From NCBI GenBank assembly GCA_016928995.1, contig JAFGJS010000075.1:33202-97201 (forward strand): DNA of 64,000 bases. The letters run 5' to 3'. Of this stretch, positions 55,968 through 64,000 are shown piece by piece (position 1 is the first letter of the stretch; every line of letters begins with the position of its first letter). Source of the DNA: Candidatus Sumerlaeota bacterium. Lineage in GTDB: Bacteria; Sumerlaeota; Sumerlaeia; JAFGJS01. Position numbers and translations under genes: made by a program. The notes beneath the pieces are model-generated. The model saw only the letters and a list, made by a program, of their open reading frames with translations, did not search any database and was not told where the DNA came from.

Positions 55968-57542
55968 ATGAACATCTTCAAAAAACTCTACCGGGACGAA
56001 GCGGGGCAGGCCTTGCCGTTCTTCACGGTTTTTTCGCTGGTCATGGCCATGTGCCTGCTGGTGAATTATAACGTCGGCAAGACGGTGAGCGAGAAAATGC
56101 GCACGCAGAATGTGGCCGACGCCGCGGCCTTCTCCGCCTCGATTTGGCAGGCCCGCTTCCTCAATTACTGCGCCTACACCCGCCGCGCCATCGTGGCCAA
56201 TTATTGCAACATCGCCTCGATGAACGTGATGCGCTCGAACAAGCGCATGTTCAAACGCTACGCGGACGAGACAGTGTTCGCTTCGGACGAGGACGACGGC
56301 AAGGAAAAGGAGGACAACGGGCAAGTCGTGCCAATGGCCAAGTTTATCAATGCCGCGATGTTGCTGCCGAGCTACATCCTGTTCACGCAAGACATGCGCA
56401 TGACCGCCGAACAAATGAACCGGCTGATGAGCAACAGCCAATTCATCCTCTACCTCTCCGTGGTTGATCCCGAATCGATCATGAGCAAAATCGTCAGCGA
56501 AGCGGGAGCGAACAACGACGACTTCGTCATGTATAAACCATCCGACGCGCCAAGCATCTCCGAAATCGACCGCTTCAACGTCATCGCCGGATTCCCCATC
56601 GGCGATCTGATCGGCACAAATCCAATCTCGGCGCTCATCCAGCCCAACATGGAACTCAGCGACCTTGTGGAGCGCGACGGTCGCACCATCCCCGTGGATG
56701 AAATCCGGTGGCAGTTCGATCCCTATACCTTGCCGTTGTTTTTTCAAGGCGTAGGCTTTGAATTCTTGCCCGGCCGCAAATGGAGCGCATATGGATATAG
56801 TTGCTGTGCGGACGAGCCCTTCTGGATGGAAGGCACGATTAAATGGGCCAAACCGCAGCTGCCCTCTCAGCCGTTCAAAGACAAAGACTTTCTGCTGCGC
56901 CCCTACGCCGACATCATGCAAAGCCAGGACGATACTACGGAAGAAGGCGGCTACAATGGCATGTATATCGTCAGCCATGAAGGCAAGGGCAAGCATGAAG
57001 CCGATCAGGACGACAAGAAGTTGCTGGGCGGGCATGTTTTCTACGTCAAGAAATGCGACAAGGAATACTGCTTCCCCGAAGTGTTTTACGATTTTTACAG
57101 CGGCGGCTCCACGGAGCCTTACCGCTTGATTTACAACATCAACCAAATCGAGGTGTTCGAAGTGCGCCGCAACGTCGAGCGCAAAAAGATGGAGCCCTCG
57201 GTGTATTGCCAGGTGCGCCGCACCTCGGAAAAAGCGCCGTACCTCGATCTGCTCGGACTCGGCAATCCGCACGACGTGCTGGCGGTCGCGCGCGCCAAGG
57301 TGAATTTCGTCTCTCCGGATGAAGACCTGACCGTGCCGCGAGTCTCCACGCCGAACTTGAACTATCCGTTCTGGACCGCGGCCCTGGCGCCGTTCGATCG
57401 CGGCCGCAACGCCCGCGAGCCGATGCCGCTCGGCGGATCATACATCAAGTCGCGTTTCATCATACCGGACAAGCAGCACTTTGTCTATCCGGATCCGACC
57501 AGCAGCGGCTGGGCGCATACGGCGCGATATTTGTCTTACTAG
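55968..57542 (+). CDS. TadG/TadE-like Tad-pilus protein
   Basis: The ATG at 55968 follows AAAGGA; earlier in-frame codons precede the typical motif. The 524-residue protein opens FKKLYRDEAGQALPFFTVFS, the TadG/Tad-pilus minor component pattern, with a hydrophobic helix at about 15-38. An ADAAAFSAS motif follows (TQNVADAAAFSASI), which is conserved in TadG-like proteins (TQNAADAAALAGA). The large C-terminal part of over 400 residues has no domain I recognise. Cysteines are frequent (SCCADEPF, VKKCDKEYCF). It is probably anchored and exposed in the periplasm or on the surface. Confidence 0.82.
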   Translation: MNIFKKLYRDEAGQALPFFTVFSLVMAMCLLVNYNVGKTVSEKMRTQNVADAAAFSASIWQARFLNYCAYTRRAIVANYCNIASMNVMRSNKRMFKRYADETVFASDEDDGKEKEDNGQVVPMAKFINAAMLLPSYILFTQDMRMTAEQMNRLMSNSQFILYLSVVDPESIMSKIVSEAGANNDDFVMYKPSDAPSISEIDRFNVIAGFPIGDLIGTNPISALIQPNMELSDLVERDGRTIPVDEIRWQFDPYTLPLFFQGVGFEFLPGRKWSAYGYSCCADEPFWMEGTIKWAKPQLPSQPFKDKDFLLRPYADIMQSQDDTTEEGGYNGMYIVSHEGKGKHEADQDDKKLLGGHVFYVKKCDKEYCFPEVFYDFYSGGSTEPYRLIYNINQIEVFEVRRNVERKKMEPSVYCQVRRTSEKAPYLDLLGLGNPHDVLAVARAKVNFVSPDEDLTVPRVSTPNLNYPFWTAALAPFDRGRNAREPMPLGGSYIKSRFIIPDKQHFVYPDPTSSGWAHTARYLSY

Positions 57543-57626
57543 GAGCGTTCGCTGACGGCGGGAGCAACGCCCCGCCGGAGCAGGGAATAAAAAATCCCTG
57601 CCACAACCAAAGCAGGAGCGATCAAG

Positions 57627-58715
57627 ATGTCCAACCAAACTCAAAAAAAACGACGGCCGCGACTCGTGGATCAGGCCGATTTCTGGGGCGATCAATACGG
57701 ACAAGCCGCCATCGAGTTCGTCGTCTGCGTCCCCATCCTGCTGATGATCCTGCTCGGCATGGGCTGGGTGCAGGAATACCATGACTTCCAGCAGGACGCG
57801 ATCATGCAGGCGCGCAACGACACATTCCAGCGCGTAGTGGACCTGACCCGCACCGGCGGATCGGACTCCGATGAATTTTCCATCGCACTGATCGATAACT
57901 TCGGCAGCCTGGCCGGCAGCCTCAGCGGCATCCTGACCATCCGCAACAGCATGATGCTTGGCCCGCTGCTCTTTCCCGACATGCCGACCATGAGCGGCGG
58001 CAAACGCACGCCGGACAACGACTGGGACGACCCCAGCACCAAAGGCAATTGTTCCGTCACGCTCGGTCTGGCCGAACTGGCATTGATCCTCAACGGCTCC
58101 CCCATGACGCCATACGGCACCGCGGAATTAAATGTGGATAATTACTTCAAGACTTCCGGCAGCGGCGCGTTTGGACACACTAACAGCTGGAACAACATCT
58201 TTTTCGCCATGCTGTTCTTGTACGACGACACCTTCGGCAACGATCGCTACAGCACCTCGTTCAGCGAACAGGCAAGCATCACGTTCCCCGCCGAGAACTA
58301 CCCGATCATCACCGACGCCTGGGAGTCGATCAACCATAGCAGCCACACCTGGACCAATTCTTACAATCTGATGAAGGACCACATCCACCCGCTCGAAATC
58401 TCCGGCGCGATCCGCATTGGCAGTTTCGACGTCGGCATGGCCGGCTTTGGCTGGCTCGACGGCTGGCAATTAATCACCGTCAACCGCGCCCCGCGCTATA
58501 AATTCAACCGGCCCAACTTCGACTTCAACATGCACAATCCCAATGGAGGCGGATCGGGCTATCCCAGCGTCAGCGGCGGCATCGGCCTGGCCTTTGACTG
58601 GGACTCGCCGTATATCGCGGGCGACCCGCGCATCATCGCCAGTCCGCCGGACGAGGCCTTCAACCCGCTGATCCGCATCACCGGCCAGAGCAACGTTCGT
58701 GAAGTCATTCGCTGA
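57627..58715 (+). CDS. TadE-like pseudopilin, copy 2
   Basis: A 362-residue protein with AGGAG before the ATG. It has a TadE start (WGDQYGQAAIEFVVCVPILL with E in AIEF) and a membrane helix at about 28-50, then a large soluble region of more than 300 residues with Gly/Ser/Asn-rich, beta-like sequence (GGSGYPSVSGG). Two small hairpins lie in the 84 bases before it (arms 57557-57562/57571-57576 and 57580-57586/57595-57601), so the mRNA may be processed there. It ends the locus: the terminator lies 27 bases downstream. Three TadE/G-like proteins with cpaF form the operon. Confidence 0.8.
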   Translation: MSNQTQKKRRPRLVDQADFWGDQYGQAAIEFVVCVPILLMILLGMGWVQEYHDFQQDAIMQARNDTFQRVVDLTRTGGSDSDEFSIALIDNFGSLAGSLSGILTIRNSMMLGPLLFPDMPTMSGGKRTPDNDWDDPSTKGNCSVTLGLAELALILNGSPMTPYGTAELNVDNYFKTSGSGAFGHTNSWNNIFFAMLFLYDDTFGNDRYSTSFSEQASITFPAENYPIITDAWESINHSSHTWTNSYNLMKDHIHPLEISGAIRIGSFDVGMAGFGWLDGWQLITVNRAPRYKFNRPNFDFNMHNPNGGGSGYPSVSGGIGLAFDWDSPYIAGDPRIIASPPDEAFNPLIRITGQSNVREVIR

Positions 58716-58741
58716 GCGCGCATCGCAAAGCTCAATCAAAA

Positions 58742-58780
58742 CCAGCCGCCGTCTCTGATTGAGACGGCGGCTGGTTTTTT
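58742..58780 (+). terminator. Rho-independent terminator of the Tad-like operon
   Basis: Perfect 14-bp stem CCAGCCGCCGTCTC/GAGACGGCGGCTGG with a 5-base loop, followed by six T. One of the strongest terminators in the window. Confidence 0.96.
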
Positions 58781-58826
58781 GCAAAGCATTATTTTCGGAT
58801 TCCAAGCCGGCAGGACAAAGTAAAGT

Positions 58827-59501
58827 TTATGGAGTTTGCTCGCTGGACTTCTCTTCACTCTTCGCTTCAGCCTTCACATCGGCCTTCTTTTCGGTCTTCT
58901 CTTCAGTCTTCACTTCGACCTGCTCCTCTATAGCAATTCTCAAATGTTCTTGCGCCATCACTGTAGGGCGAACACTCTTGTTCGCCTTACATTCACGCCG
59001 GTCTTCTGAACAGGCAATCGCGCAATAACTTTTGAGAACCGTTATAAGCTCTGCCGTCCGGTTTTTTTCTGTTTCAAATCCGTCGCGACAAATGAAAACA
59101 TGACCTCATCGTGCCATTCCCAATATCGGACATTGCCGATCATTTTGCCTTCATCTTTCAGCGTCACTGCCCAGCAAATCACATATCGCTCGTTGTAAAA
59201 ATCAGTGCGCATATTCGCGAATCGAAACTCGAGCTCCTTCCGCGGCCTCGGTCTTTCTTTCTTTTTCGGGCAGCAGCGAACGCCAGTGTGCGGCGTCCTC
59301 CTTCGGCCGTAATTCGCGCAATACGAGATGCTCGGTTTTGAGCTCGGGAAATCCCTTCAGATACAAATCGAAAGGAACGTTGGATTGCAGCATATCCCTT
59401 AGGCTCTGGAAATCTTCGGTCCGCCCAAGAGCGGCGACACTGCAGGCGCAAACGACGCCCATCATCACAACAGCTTGCTTAAGCAAAAATCTGTGGCGCA
59501 T
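58827..59501 (-). pseudogene. Broken GNAT-acetyltransferase-like gene with frameshift and MITE insertion
   Basis: Read on the minus strand: 59501-59202 encodes a signal-like start (MRHRFLLKQAVVMMGVVCAC) then FPELKTEHLVLRELRPKEDA, a typical GNAT start (TERLxLRxLRxxDA). It stops soon after an A-rich stretch (GAAAAAGAAAGAAAG) near 59270. In the next frame, 59212-59042 continues with YVICWAVTLKDEGKMIGNVR, the following GNAT strands. It ends inside the MITE-like element, beyond which an E/K-rich tail (EVKTEEKTEKKADVKAE) runs to a stop at 58827. This fits a frameshift plus insertion in one former gene. The signal peptide is strange for a GNAT; an alternative is two unrelated fragments. A sequencing error in the A-run cannot be excluded. 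Confidence 0.58.
58927..59047. mobile_element. MITE-like element with imperfect terminal inverted repeats and central hairpin
   Basis: The 28-base ends (58928-58955 and 59018-59045) are inverted copies with about six mismatches, sharing TATA, TTCTCAAA, GTT and TTGCGC. Between them is GGCGAACActctTGTTCGCC (58967-58986), extended by GTAG/TTAC. There is no coding potential. On the minus strand the element separates an acidic/lysine-rich tail (43 codons, 58827-58958) from the frameshifted acetyltransferase, as if inserted in a gene. Confidence 0.68.
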
Positions 59502-59545
59502 ATCTCTCTCATAGATCTATTTTTTCCCCGCTTCATTTCAGGATG

Positions 59546-60118
59546 TCACGACCTGCCAGCCTTATCGCGCCCGGTGAAAAAAAGCGCGGCGAACACCTTC
59601 GGATCGATCAACTTGCCGGCGGCCTCCTCTTCGCGAAGCCATGCCTCGACGCCGTCCAGCGGCGCAAGGCGCACATGAATGCGCTCATTCATCACGCCGC
59701 CGCCCTCGCCGGTTTTCTTCACGCCGCGCGCCCGGACGAATAGCACGAGTTCCGAGCTCAATCCGGCTGAAGTCGGACCGGTGAACAGCGGCTCCAGCGC
59801 GTCGCAGGCATACCCCGTTTCCTCGAATAATTCGCGCCGCGCCGCATCGCGCCAATCTTCGTCTCCTTTGGATGCCTCGTCGCCCACAAGCCCGGCCGGC
59901 ACATCGATCACCCGGCGCCCCACGGGCGGACGATATTGCTCGGTCAACAGCAACTCGTCCTCCGGCGTCACGGCGATCAACGCCACAGCCCCTACCGCAT
60001 GCGCCCGGGCCGCAAACTCCCAGTTCTCACGCCGGACGAAATGCAGGTGCTTGCCGGCGAAAAGCGTTTCTTCCGCCGCCTCTGTTCGCGGTTCTGCCTG
60101 CAAAAAAGGATCATTCAT
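59546..60118 (-). CDS. NUDIX hydrolase, ADP-ribose pyrophosphatase-like
   Basis: The start chosen is the ATG near 60118 (MNDPFLQAEPRTEAA), after AGCGGG; a GTG 27 bases earlier is possible. The 190-residue protein has the NUDIX box G-x5-E-x7-REUXEExGU as GDEASKGDEDWRDAARRELF with EETGY following, preceded by LLLTEQYRPPVGRRVIDVPA. This proline/arginine-rich set (EQYRPP) is characteristic of ADP-ribose pyrophosphatases. It removes ADP-ribose or related nucleotide sugars in the cytoplasm. Two extra residues interrupt the box relative to the strict spacing, so activity may be altered. It stands alone. Confidence 0.86.
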   Translation of the reverse strand: MNDPFLQAEPRTEAAEETLFAGKHLHFVRRENWEFAARAHAVGAVALIAVTPEDELLLTEQYRPPVGRRVIDVPAGLVGDEASKGDEDWRDAARRELFEETGYACDALEPLFTGPTSAGLSSELVLFVRARGVKKTGEGGGVMNERIHVRLAPLDGVEAWLREEEAAGKLIDPKVFAALFFTGRDKAGRS

Positions 60119-60352
60119 TTTTTTCCCGCTTAAGGCCAAAAACACGACGCATAAAAATGTGGCGCCACGGTTTTTGAGATTTTAGATTTCGCAAGCCTCC
60201 AAATTGTGCTCAACGCAATAAGCACATGGAACGCATCGAAAGACTTCGATTAATGATATTATTTTATGCGCATCAAAAAATCAGTCCTTGGTCTCTGCCC
60301 GCCTTGATGCTGAATCATTCGGCGGCGCCATTATTTTTGATTTTAGTTCCCA

Positions 60353-61072
60353 TCAAGCTTCCTGAGTCCAGGAAAAATCGTGAAACTGAAAACGCGCCGG
60401 CGACGCCTCAACCGCTGCGGCGATGATGTGGCCTGAAGCCTCCCGGCGCCAGACGAGCGTCCAGGCGCCCGTCGCCGCTGCGCGATGATCGTCGCGCAGC
60501 AACGACGCCGTTCCATCTTCATGCGGCGACACGGCGAAGTTGTTCAACGGCCGCGTGACGCCCTCGCCCGTGGCCTTCAACAGCGCCTCCTTAAGCGTCC
60601 AGACCGCAAAAAATGTCTCCAGCCGCCGCTCCGGCGCGGCGGCGTCGATAACGCGCCGCTCCTCAACGGCGAAATAACGCCGGGCCAGTTTGGCGGCTTC
60701 AATCTCGCGCAAACGCTCCGCGTCCACGCCCACCCTTGCCTCGCGGCACAACGCGATCAACGCCAATCCATCCGTGTGCGACACATTAAAATTCAGCGCG
60801 TCGTGCGTCTCGCCGGCCAGGCGCGGCTTGCCCTGCGGACCGGCGGTAAAACGCAAAGTCTCTGGCGCCGTCTGCAGCGCGTCCGCCAAAATCCGCCGCA
60901 GGATGGCGCGGGTTTGCATAAAATTCTCCCGTGCGCCTGCGTGGCGCATGGCCGCCGCCCGTTCGCGTTCATCCGGAGACAACGCCCGCATCCAGGCATC
61001 TTCCACAAGGTTCGATGGAAGCAATGGCGCCCGCCAGATTTCCGCTGGTGCAATTCGAATCAAGTTTTGCAT
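60353..61072 (-). CDS. 4'-phosphopantetheinyl transferase (Sfp type)
   Basis: The enzyme moves the phosphopantetheine arm from CoA to acyl or peptidyl carrier proteins. With the ATG at 61072 the protein has 239 residues, normal for Sfp. It contains GKPRLAGETHDALNFNVSHT (the PPT motif region), the metal site VGVDAERLREIE, and WTLKEALLKATGEG (W/F-x-x-KE-A/S-x-x-K), all intact. The frame extends 65 codons further upstream but this part is AT-rich and unlikely. No polyketide or peptide synthetase is in the window, so it probably serves fatty-acid carrier protein or a distant cluster. Confidence 0.9.
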   Translation of the reverse strand: MQNLIRIAPAEIWRAPLLPSNLVEDAWMRALSPDERERAAAMRHAGARENFMQTRAILRRILADALQTAPETLRFTAGPQGKPRLAGETHDALNFNVSHTDGLALIALCREARVGVDAERLREIEAAKLARRYFAVEERRVIDAAAPERRLETFFAVWTLKEALLKATGEGVTRPLNNFAVSPHEDGTASLLRDDHRAAATGAWTLVWRREASGHIIAAAVEASPARFQFHDFSWTQEA

Positions 61073-61322
61073 GACGGCGATTGTAACCACGCCATACCGG
61101 ATTTGCACGTGAAAAAATTTTTCAACAGGTAATCGGGCGAAAATTCCGCTTGCCAGCATCAGCGAGCAAGAAATTGCATGTCGCACAGAGATGCAAAATG
61201 AGTCATTTAGCGTTTGATTTTCTATTTTGAGTCTCCTATGATATAGCACTGTTATTGTGATCCACAAGGACCGTCAATACGCTACAATACTGATATTGTA
61301 GACTTTATGGGATTTCAAGGTT

Positions 61323-61871
61323 ATGCGAATCGTTATCGCCGGTCCGAAGGGCGCAGGCAAAAGCACCATTGGAGCGCTCCTTGCCGATCAACTGGCTATG
61401 CAAGCGGTTGAAACGGATGCATGGATCGAACGGCTTCATGCTGAACGCCGTGGAGAGCGCTTCTCGTGCCGGCAAATCTACAACACGCACGGCGCGGAGT
61501 ATTTCCGGGCATTGGAGGCGGAAGTCGTTCAACTCTGCGCGGATTTGGAAGATAGCGTGATCATCACCGGTGGATCGACGCTGCTGAATCCCGATTCGCT
61601 GCAGACCTTGGTCCGGAATTCCGTGCTGGTGCTCTTGACCGGGAACACAGATGTTTTATGGACGCGCATCGCACGGCGCGGCTTGCCGCAATGGCTGCAA
61701 GGCGAGAATGGCCGTGAAACCTACGACCAGCAGGTGCGGGAGCGGGAAGCGATCATTCGTCCCCATGCGCAAATCGTGCTGGATTCGACGGATGATTCCC
61801 CGAACGATCTGGCTCAACATGCACGGGATGAGATTTTTAGTCTGCTGGATAAAACAGGTGAAAAAACTTGA
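61323..61871 (+). CDS. Shikimate-kinase-like P-loop kinase
   Basis: The 182-residue protein has Walker A GPKGAGKST at residues 7-15, AVETDAWIERLHAERRGERF with the Asp that binds shikimate in AroK, GAEYFRALEAEVV (the EYFRxLE motif) and the lid region RGLPQWLQGENGR. The shikimate-binding GGG (usually ATGGG) reads TGGST, and REAIIRPHAQIVLDST stands for the usual R-x-x-LY-x-x-A. The fold and overall motif order are those of AroK/AroL, but the altered GGG leaves the substrate in doubt (gluconate kinase-like or another P-loop kinase is possible). The next gene, an FHA regulator, follows on the same strand. Confidence 0.78.
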   Translation: MRIVIAGPKGAGKSTIGALLADQLAMQAVETDAWIERLHAERRGERFSCRQIYNTHGAEYFRALEAEVVQLCADLEDSVIITGGSTLLNPDSLQTLVRNSVLVLLTGNTDVLWTRIARRGLPQWLQGENGRETYDQQVREREAIIRPHAQIVLDSTDDSPNDLAQHARDEIFSLLDKTGEKT

Positions 61872-61964
61872 TTTTAGCAGAACCTTATTTGAACAATTTT
61901 TATGCACTGAATGGTTTTAATGCATTTCACGCGGGGGGAAATTCGGTGCATCAGGAAGGGTAAC

Positions 61965-63812
61965 ATGGCATCGTTATTAGTGATTAAAGGTTATAATACG
62001 GGCGTGAGCTACGAACTGACCGATAAAATCCGAATCGGCCGCAGCTCCGACAATGATATTCAACTCGTGGATCGTTCGATCTCGCGATTCCACTGCAAGC
62101 TGGAGCATGACGGCAAGGATTATGTCCTGACCGATCTGAATTCCACCTATGGCGTGCTGGTGAACGGCGAAAAACTCGAAGAAACGCGAACGCTCGCAAA
62201 AGACGATATCGTTGAGATTGGCAATACGCGGCTCGTTTTCAACGCCGGCTATTCGATCCGCAACACTCGCTTCGGCAATAAATCCGTGGTGTTCGGGGGA
62301 TTGACGGCGTCGAGCACAAAAACCTGGAGCACCGATCTGATCAACCTGCCGCGCGTGGATCTGACGGAGCAGCAAAAAAGCATCCGAGCTGAGCTGACGG
62401 AGCTCGCGGAAAATCAGCGAGAAGCTCCTCCGGAGCTGCTGGGACGGATGCTCCAGCGCATCGCCCTTTGTTTCAACGCCCAACGCGTGGCGTCTTTTAT
62501 TTTCGATCCGATCACAGGCGAAATCACGCCGCTGGCGGCCGAAGCCGATTCAGATGTGCTTCCTGTCAGCACCGCCGTGCTCGACGAGGCATTCCGCGAA
62601 AACAAGGCGATTATCTCCACTGAAGCCGCGCTGGAGCCGAACATGTCCGAGGCCCTGAACATCAAGCATCTGCAGCAGCACCGGGCCTTGATGTGCGCCC
62701 CGGTGTTCGATAAGAACAGGCCGATCGGCATTATCTATCTGGAGCAAACCCGCGACCATACCTTTGAAAAATCCGACCTGTCCGTGCTGCAGACCTTCGC
62801 GCACATCTGCTCACAAACAATGCTGCATGCGTTTCAGAATACGCTGGACGAGCACGAAGCGCGAGCGACGCACAGCCTGTTCCTCGGCAGCAGCCGCCGT
62901 TCTCAGGAAATTTTAGAGAAGGCGCGCCAGCTGGCCGCGACCGGCGATCCTTTGCTGATCATCGGCGAAACAGGCGTGGGCAAGGACATCCTGGCGCAGG
63001 AAATCCACCGCATGAGTCCGCGCGAAAACTACCCGTTCGTCGGCATCAACTGCGCCTCCGTGCCGGACAATCAGCTGGAAGTTGAACTCTTCGGCCACGA
63101 GAAAGGCGCCTTTGCCGGCGCGCATCAGCTCAAAATCGGCCTGATCGAAAGAGCTCATGGCGGCACGCTCTTTCTCGATGAAATCGGCTCGATGTCCGAG
63201 GAGGTGCAGCCCAAGATCCTGCGCCTGATGCAGGACCGCGTCTTCAACCGCGTCGGCGGCTCAAAGCCGATCCACGTGGACGTGCGCATCATCGCCTCCA
63301 CGCACTGCGATCCCAATGAAGAGTCGCATCCGGGCTTCTTCCGCTGGAATCTCTTCATGAAGCACAACGTGGGAACGCTCAACGTCCCGCCGCTTTCGCG
63401 CCGCAAGGAGGACATTCAGGCGCTGGCGTATGACTTCCTGCACACCCACTGTGAGCGGCTGCATAAACATATCAAGAGCATCGACGAGCAGGCGATGGAG
63501 GATCTGCTGAGTTACCGTTGGCCGGGAAACGCGCGCGAACTGCATAACTGCATCGAGCGCGCCGTGCTGCTGTGCCGCGGACGCACGATCAAACCCAGCG
63601 ACCTGCTGCTGCCGGAGCGATACATGAACGCGCCGCATGAATCCATTCGCAATGGCAAGGCGGAGGTGCTTCCGCTGAAAGAGGTGGAGCGCCGCCACAT
63701 CCTGCATGCGCTGGAGGCCAACGACTGGAATCAGGCGCAAACCGCCGAACAGCTCCAGATCCACCGCAACACCCTGCGGCGGAAAATCCAGGAGTATAAA
63801 CTGATCCGCTGA
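61965..63812 (+). CDS. FHA-GAF-sigma54 interaction (AAA+) transcriptional activator
   Basis: The ATG at 61965 sits behind AGGAAGGG. The 615-residue protein has an FHA phosphothreonine-binding domain (about 1-95: IRIGRSSDNDI, SRFHCKLEHDG, LNSTYGVLVNG), a GAF domain (about 155-295), a sigma54 AAA+ domain (about 305-535) and a Fis-type helix-turn-helix (about 570-612). The Walker A is GETGVGKD (334-341) and Walker B GGTLFLDE. The sigma54-contact loop reads GAFAGA (381-386) instead of GAFTGA, and the sensor region FFRWNLFMKHNVGTL lacks the second arginine of FREDLYYRLNV. So it may not activate sigma54 in the normal way. FHA input suggests phosphorylation by a Ser/Thr kinase, such as the one at 34737. 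Confidence 0.9.
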   Translation: MASLLVIKGYNTGVSYELTDKIRIGRSSDNDIQLVDRSISRFHCKLEHDGKDYVLTDLNSTYGVLVNGEKLEETRTLAKDDIVEIGNTRLVFNAGYSIRNTRFGNKSVVFGGLTASSTKTWSTDLINLPRVDLTEQQKSIRAELTELAENQREAPPELLGRMLQRIALCFNAQRVASFIFDPITGEITPLAAEADSDVLPVSTAVLDEAFRENKAIISTEAALEPNMSEALNIKHLQQHRALMCAPVFDKNRPIGIIYLEQTRDHTFEKSDLSVLQTFAHICSQTMLHAFQNTLDEHEARATHSLFLGSSRRSQEILEKARQLAATGDPLLIIGETGVGKDILAQEIHRMSPRENYPFVGINCASVPDNQLEVELFGHEKGAFAGAHQLKIGLIERAHGGTLFLDEIGSMSEEVQPKILRLMQDRVFNRVGGSKPIHVDVRIIASTHCDPNEESHPGFFRWNLFMKHNVGTLNVPPLSRRKEDIQALAYDFLHTHCERLHKHIKSIDEQAMEDLLSYRWPGNARELHNCIERAVLLCRGRTIKPSDLLLPERYMNAPHESIRNGKAEVLPLKEVERRHILHALEANDWNQAQTAEQLQIHRNTLRRKIQEYKLIR

Positions 63813-64000
63813 TGGGCTCATCGTGACTTAATCCTGTGTCTTTTCTTGCTCTTGCTCCTGCTCTTGATCTGATAAACCACCTTTTCGCGCAGCCGGAATT
63901 TTTTTTTTGCGCTGGCAGTGTTAGCCCATGTTCCGCAGTTTAAAGGATGTAGTTATTGATTTTGTTGGGCTTGTTTTTCCAAAACGGTGATTTTCTTCAC

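Overview
The window (64 kb, mostly GC-rich, with AT-rich intergenic patches and one AT-rich gene) looks like a chromosomal segment of a Gram-negative, diderm, free-living heterotroph. An lpxB gene, a candidate outer-membrane barrel, lipoproteins, a Tad-type pilus locus, a PilB/PilC pair and many secreted glycan-active or adhesin-like proteins support this. The mix (three GH112 phosphorylases, a LysZ-type kinase, FHA/sigma54 and Ser/Thr-kinase signalling, REP elements) would fit a PVC-like lineage or a related candidate phylum. That taxonomic guess is inference only.

Layout. 1-762: 3' part of a ParB-like gene, then about 1 kb of AT-rich non-coding DNA. 1759-3633: secreted GH128-like glucanase with a 44-serine linker. 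3734-11314: gltB-gltD (glutamate synthase) with a divergent LysR gene and a perfect T-N11-A dyad between them, resembling the gltC-gltAB layout. 11581-17592: secreted cohesin/repeat protein, outer-membrane-barrel candidate, TlpA-like thioredoxin, flavodoxin, HAD phosphatase. 17847-24445: clpC, dinB, FKBP isomerase, a small acidic protein, an asparaginase-family Ntn hydrolase. 24862-27827: pilB-pilC. 27970-33732: lysZ-like kinase, a four-helix-bundle gene behind an AT-rich hairpin repeat, purM, Gfo/Idh oxidoreductase, NTF2-like protein, lpxB, DUF374 acyltransferase; then a tRNA-Leu whose anticodon reads AAG. 34189-37644: small membrane protein, Ser/Thr kinase, lipoprotein.

37753-48633 is the most accessory-looking stretch. 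Three GH112 1,3-beta-galactosyl-HexNAc phosphorylase paralogues lie on the minus strand with a GH16-like secreted glycosidase upstream. Between copies one and two sit an AT-rich ApeA-like HEPN protein and a REP-flanked IS200-type (RAYT) transposase. A DinB-family protein and a palindrome-rich repeat separate copies two and three. The GH16-like enzyme could release beta-galactosides outside the cell and the GH112 enzymes could phosphorolyse them inside, but no transporter or galactose kinase gene is in the window.

48681-58715: GAF histidine kinase, PEGA lipoprotein, DUF2723 membrane protein, YiiX-like peptidase, then cpaF and three TadE/TadG-like genes closed by a strong terminator. 58827-63812: MITE-like element next to a frameshifted acetyltransferase, NUDIX hydrolase, phosphopantetheinyl transferase, shikimate-kinase-like protein, FHA-GAF-sigma54 activator. 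No rRNA, CRISPR array, prophage or complete multi-gene defence system was seen.
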